The position numbers and the translations under genes are program-made. Below the pieces are notes generated by a model. That model was not told the origin of the DNA, ran no database searches, and saw only the letters and a list, made by a program, of their open reading frames with translations. Positions 60,930 to 64,000 of a stretch of 64,000 nucleotides of DNA are shown in pieces. The stretch lies in the NCBI RefSeq assembly GCF_004681185.1, contig NZ_SRIF01000001.1:1-64000 (forward strand). Reading direction: 5' to 3'. Numbering within the stretch: the stretch's first letter is position 1; every line of letters starts with the position of its first letter. The stretch is from Haloarcula amylovorans. GTDB lineage: Archaea; Halobacteriota; Halobacteria; Halobacteriales; Haloarculaceae.

Positions 60930-61057
60930 TGGCTGTTCGTAGCGGGTGGGCGGGCAAATCGCTGACGCTCTCTCGGCCGAGCAGGCGGTGCCGTCGAGCG
61001 TGTCGATCGATGCCACACCTTCCGAATCCCTTTATGACGGCCGGCAGAGATGTGACC

Positions 61058-62083
61058 ATGACCGATCGCGCCGAGCAGTTCCGCGACCTCGTCCCGTGGG
61101 CCGAGGGCACGGATCCGCTGTACGCCCACCTCTGCCGACACGCTGCCGACGACCCCGAGATTTTGGCGCTCGCCGAGAGCATCCCCGGGGACCGGCAGGT
61201 TCCCCACGTCTTGTTGGCCGCGGTGCAGTACCTCCTCGAACGCGAGGGGACGCATCGACTGGCCGACTACTACGCGACGCTGACTGACGACCCACGAGCG
61301 CCCGACGAGAACTGTTACCCCGTGTTCCGCGAGTTCTGTCTGGACCGGACCGACGCACTCCGTCCGCTACTGACCTCCCGTCGGACACAGACCAACTCGG
61401 TTCGGCGCTCGGCGGTGCTGTATCCGGCCATCGCTCACGTCGCCGCGAGGGTGGCTGGGCCGCTCGCGCTGGTCGAACTCGGCCCGAGCGCTGGTCTGAA
61501 CCTGCTGTTCGACCGCTACCGCTACGACTACGACGGCCGAACCGTCGGCGCTGCGGACTCGCCGATTACCATCGAGAGTGAGATTCGAGGCGGCGACCCG
61601 CCGTTGCCCGCGGACCCGCCGGCCGTCCGCTCCCGCGTCGGACTCGACGTACATCCCCTCGACGTGACCGACCCTGCCGACGCGGACTGGCTTCGGTCGC
61701 TCGTCTGGCCGGCCCACACCGACCGCCGCGAACTGCTCGACGGCGCGCTCGCCGTTGCGAGCGAGGACCCGCCGAGACTCGTCGCGGGGGACTTGCTCTC
61801 CGACCTTCCGGCAGTCCTCGACGGGATTCCCGAGGACGTTCCGGTCTGTGTGTTCAATACGCTCGTTCTCTATCAGGTTCCGGACGACGTTTGCGAGCGA
61901 CTCGCGACCCTGCTACGCGACCGGATGGCCGACCGGCCGCTCCACTGGCTCACGGGCGCGAACAAACTTTCGGGCGGGGAATCGGTCGAACTCGACTGGA
62001 TGCGTCGCGAGGACGGCGAGGTCAGGCGAGATACCCTCGCCGACTTCGAGCCACATGGCCGGTGGCTGGAGTGGCGGGCGTAG
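61058..62083 (+). CDS. DUF2332 family protein
   Basis: A 341-residue protein with DUF2332 blocks: PLYAHLCRHAADDPEIL (about 20-36), NSVRRSAVLYPAI (about 112-124), ELGPSAGLNLLFDRYRYDY (about 139-157) and VFNTLVLYQVP (about 268-278). The ELGPSAGLN loop is methyltransferase-like, but no activity is established. ATG 61058 (MTDRAEQ) is preferred; ATG 61034 is an alternative eight codons upstream. Confidence 0.83.
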   Translation: MTDRAEQFRDLVPWAEGTDPLYAHLCRHAADDPEILALAESIPGDRQVPHVLLAAVQYLLEREGTHRLADYYATLTDDPRAPDENCYPVFREFCLDRTDALRPLLTSRRTQTNSVRRSAVLYPAIAHVAARVAGPLALVELGPSAGLNLLFDRYRYDYDGRTVGAADSPITIESEIRGGDPPLPADPPAVRSRVGLDVHPLDVTDPADADWLRSLVWPAHTDRRELLDGALAVASEDPPRLVAGDLLSDLPAVLDGIPEDVPVCVFNTLVLYQVPDDVCERLATLLRDRMADRPLHWLTGANKLSGGESVELDWMRREDGEVRRDTLADFEPHGRWLEWRA

Positions 62084-62148
62084 GAAACGCCCGACATCGT
62101 GCGTCTCGTTCACAGGGGATTTTGTCTCCCGCCCTCGAATCCCCGATC

Positions 62149-62889
62149 ATGCAGGTCAAGGTGTACGACGGCGTGGAACAACGTTCCACGAACAGTCGGA
62201 CGCAGTCCGACGACGGAGCAGCTAGAGACTGTCTGCTCGTCCTCGGATGGGGGAACCGCTGTCGCCACGAGAACGTCCAGTGGCTCGTCGACCGACTGAC
62301 CGAGCACTACCGCGTCCACGTCGTCGAACTGCCGACGCACATCACCGACGTCCGGCGCGAGTGGGTCGAACCGGTTCGGAAGTACGCCGCCGACCTGGAC
62401 GAATTCCCGATTCTCGCTCACAGCGCTGGCGGCCTGACCACGGCTCACTTCGACGTCGACGGCGTCACCAACCGCGTCTATCTGAGTCCGTGGTGGGGGG
62501 ACGACCTCCCCTTTCCGAAGACAGTCGTCGACGCGCTCTCACGGCTGCCAATCACCGAACCGTTCCTTCCCACCGGCAGTCTCGAACGCGAGGCTATCGG
62601 CGACCTCGCCACCGAAGCACAGATACGCGACGGCCCGGACGCCGCCTCGCCCGCGTTCCTCCGGACGACTCGCCGGGCGCACGCCTCCCTCCCGCCGGCC
62701 CGCGAGAACGCCGTCGCGTTCTGCAGTCTCACGGACAAGATAGTGGACCCCCGAGCCATCGGCGAGCGACTCCCCGCCGACCGCATTCGCCTGTACGACG
62801 GCGGTCACGAACTGTTCAGTTCGAGCGCTCGGGACCAGCACATCGACACCGTGCTCGCGGCTCTCGAGCGCGGTCCGGACGGCCTCTGA
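62149..62889 (+). CDS. Alpha/beta hydrolase
   Basis: A 246-residue alpha/beta-hydrolase-fold protein. The nucleophile elbow is HSAGG (about residues 92-96), with LVLGWGNRCRHEN at the start of the core and an acid/His pair near the C-terminus (DKIVDPRAIG, DGGHELFSS). It is similar to RBBP9-like or esterase-type hydrolases; substrate is not predictable. It lies 65 bases after the DUF2332 gene. Confidence 0.8.
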   Translation: MQVKVYDGVEQRSTNSRTQSDDGAARDCLLVLGWGNRCRHENVQWLVDRLTEHYRVHVVELPTHITDVRREWVEPVRKYAADLDEFPILAHSAGGLTTAHFDVDGVTNRVYLSPWWGDDLPFPKTVVDALSRLPITEPFLPTGSLEREAIGDLATEAQIRDGPDAASPAFLRTTRRAHASLPPARENAVAFCSLTDKIVDPRAIGERLPADRIRLYDGGHELFSSSARDQHIDTVLAALERGPDGL

Positions 62890-62895
62890 TATCGG

Positions 62896-63363
62896 TCACG
62901 CCCGTTTTCGCTCGTCCGTGCTGACGTGGACGGTCTTCTCGACGCGCGCGTGGACCTTGCCGTCGGCGTTCACGAGGTCGATGTCGTACTCGCGGTCGAC
63001 TGAGTCACTGTCTGCGAGCTCGGTTTCGATCTGTTCGACCTCGCCGTCGGGAACCTCGAAGGTGGCGTACAACGTCTCCGTTCCGGGCTTGCGGAACTGA
63101 ATCGAGGCGGCCTTGTCCCAGACGACGTAGGAATCCTCCAGTCGACGAAAGAGCATTATCATGTAAAAGGGGTCGACGGCGCTGTAGAGGCTGCCACCGA
63201 AGAGTGTCCCGACGACGTTTCTGGTTCGCCACGACAGCGGCAGTTTTATGCGGACCTCTGACCAGTCGTCTTCGATGTGAGTCACGCGCCCGCCGGTAGC
63301 GAGGTACGCCGGATACCAGTTGAACACCGCCCGCTCCAGCCGCGTCCGCAGAGATTCGCCCAT
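62896..63363 (-). CDS. DUF4442 hotdog-fold protein (thioesterase-like)
   Basis: A 155-residue protein of the DUF4442/YiiD-C-type hotdog group (LSWRTRNVVGTLFGGSLYSAVDPFYMIMLFRRL, about 40-72). Likely a thioesterase or binding protein for acyl groups. It converges on the hydrolase and is divergent from ncsA. Confidence 0.82.
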   Translation of the reverse strand: MGESLRTRLERAVFNWYPAYLATGGRVTHIEDDWSEVRIKLPLSWRTRNVVGTLFGGSLYSAVDPFYMIMLFRRLEDSYVVWDKAASIQFRKPGTETLYATFEVPDGEVEQIETELADSDSVDREYDIDLVNADGKVHARVEKTVHVSTDERKRA

Positions 63364-63475
63364 CGCCTCTGTAACGTAGCCCGGGACCTAAGACCGTTTC
63401 CCTCGGAAAACAACCCTATCGAGGTTTCGAGACGAGACGAAACCCTCACCACCGCTCGCACGAATAGCGAAGACG

Positions 63476-64000
63476 ATGGAGTGTGACAAGTGCGGGGACC
63501 ACGCGGTGCTGCACGCGGCGTATTCGGGGCTACACCTCTGTGAGGACCACCTCTGTCGGACCGTCGAGAAACGGCTCCGACGGCGGGTGCGAGAGGACGG
63601 TCTCGTCCCGGACGACGCCACCCCCGAGGACCCGGACACGTGGGTCATCGGTCTCTCGGGCGGGAAAGACAGCGTCGTTCTCACGTCGATTCTCCACGAT
63701 GTCTTCGAGCGCGACCCGCGCATCGAACTCGTCGCCCTCTCGATTCACGAGGGTATCGAGGGCTATCGCGATAAGAGTCTGGAGGCCTGCGAGGAACTGA
63801 CCGACGACCTGGACATCCGTCACGAAGTCGTCTCCTACGCCGAGGAGTTCGACGTGCAGATGGACGACGTCGTCGAGAAGGACCCGGAAGGGATGGCTGC
63901 CTGTGCGTACTGCGGGGTCTTCCGCCGCGACGTACTCTCGCGGTACGCCGAGAAACTAAACGCTGATAAACTGCTCACCGGCCACAACTTAGACGACGAG
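63476..64000 (+). CDS. ncsA: tRNA 2-thiolation protein NcsA (cut by the window end)
   Basis: The frame runs from ATG 63476 to the window edge (175 residues), so the gene is truncated on the right. It starts with the zinc-finger motif MECDKCGDHAVLH...LCEDHLC, then the PP-loop LSGGKDSV (about residues 61-68) and a second Cys pair in CAYCGVFRR (about 142-150); LLTGHNLDDE closes the visible part. This is the ATP-pyrophosphatase of the TtuA/Ncs6/CTU1 family that thiolates the wobble uridine of tRNA with the SAMP sulfur carrier. Confidence 0.93.
   Translation, partial: MECDKCGDHAVLHAAYSGLHLCEDHLCRTVEKRLRRRVREDGLVPDDATPEDPDTWVIGLSGGKDSVVLTSILHDVFERDPRIELVALSIHEGIEGYRDKSLEACEELTDDLDIRHEVVSYAEEFDVQMDDVVEKDPEGMAACAYCGVFRRDVLSRYAEKLNADKLLTGHNLDDE

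Noticed and set aside
1..64000. CRISPR arrays, IS elements, tRNA/rRNA genes, integrases, toxin-antitoxin or defence genes
   Set aside because: I looked for regular spaced repeats, transposase or integrase motifs and cloverleaf-like sequence in all spacers and found none I could support.

Overview
The window is a 64-kb piece of haloarchaeal chromosome (class Halobacteria; the gene content would fit a Haloarculaceae-like genome, but the genus cannot be fixed from sequence alone). The evidence is high GC, acidic proteins, archaeal genes (TFB, RIO2 kinase, NcsA, TrmB-type and bacterio-opsin-activator-type HTH regulators, halocyanin, haloarchaeal NuoCD) and promoters with a TATA box about 25 bases before the start codon, implying leaderless mRNAs. 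I see no rRNA, tRNA, CRISPR array, transposase or prophage. Both ends cut a gene: a sugar ABC-transporter ATPase on the left and ncsA on the right.

1-5.8 kb is a sugar/deoxysugar catabolic cluster: ABC ATPase end, class II aldolase, rhamnulokinase-type kinase, SDR dehydrogenase, galactonate-dehydratase-like enolase-superfamily enzyme and a zinc polyol dehydrogenase. 6-11.4 kb holds small stress/envelope proteins, a 2-hydroxyacid dehydrogenase, a lipoprotein, an HTH_10 regulator and a TFB. The last two are each preceded by a near-identical 16-bp inverted repeat.

11.4-26.4 kb and 29.3-39.6 kb form a surface-polysaccharide region. It has a DUF1616 membrane protein, six glycosyltransferases (one an unusual multidomain fusion, two GT4s a tandem duplication), a Wzx-type flippase, a large membrane protein, sugar epimerases, glmS with a GlmU-like nucleotidyltransferase, and a LamG / beta-helix / beta-propeller module. 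Regulators sit between the two parts (26.4-29.3 kb): a winged-helix protein, a stand-alone HalOD1 domain and two divergent TrmB-type regulators whose shared spacer carries striking nested palindromes.

40.3-50 kb contains a decayed riboflavin-synthase fragment, gshA, an HTH_10 regulator and a divergent iron-uptake locus: two substrate-binding lipoproteins, permease, ATPase, an FAD oxidoreductase and a protein of unknown function. Four inverted repeats of the form TTTAGG-N4-CCTAAA (one with a mismatch) lie at its promoters, pointing to control by a DtxR/IdeR-type metal repressor.

50-64 kb is mostly housekeeping: RIO2, a DUF389 membrane protein, thioesterase, msrA, an orphan nuoCD, HTH_10 regulator, lipoate ligase-like protein, endonuclease IV, methyltransferase, membrane proteins, DUF4188, DUF2332 and hotdog proteins, and ncsA.

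I found no clearly new defence or mobile system. The most distinctive signals are regulatory: the iron-type boxes, the nested palindromes between the TrmB pair, and the palindrome shared by the HTH_10 and TFB genes.
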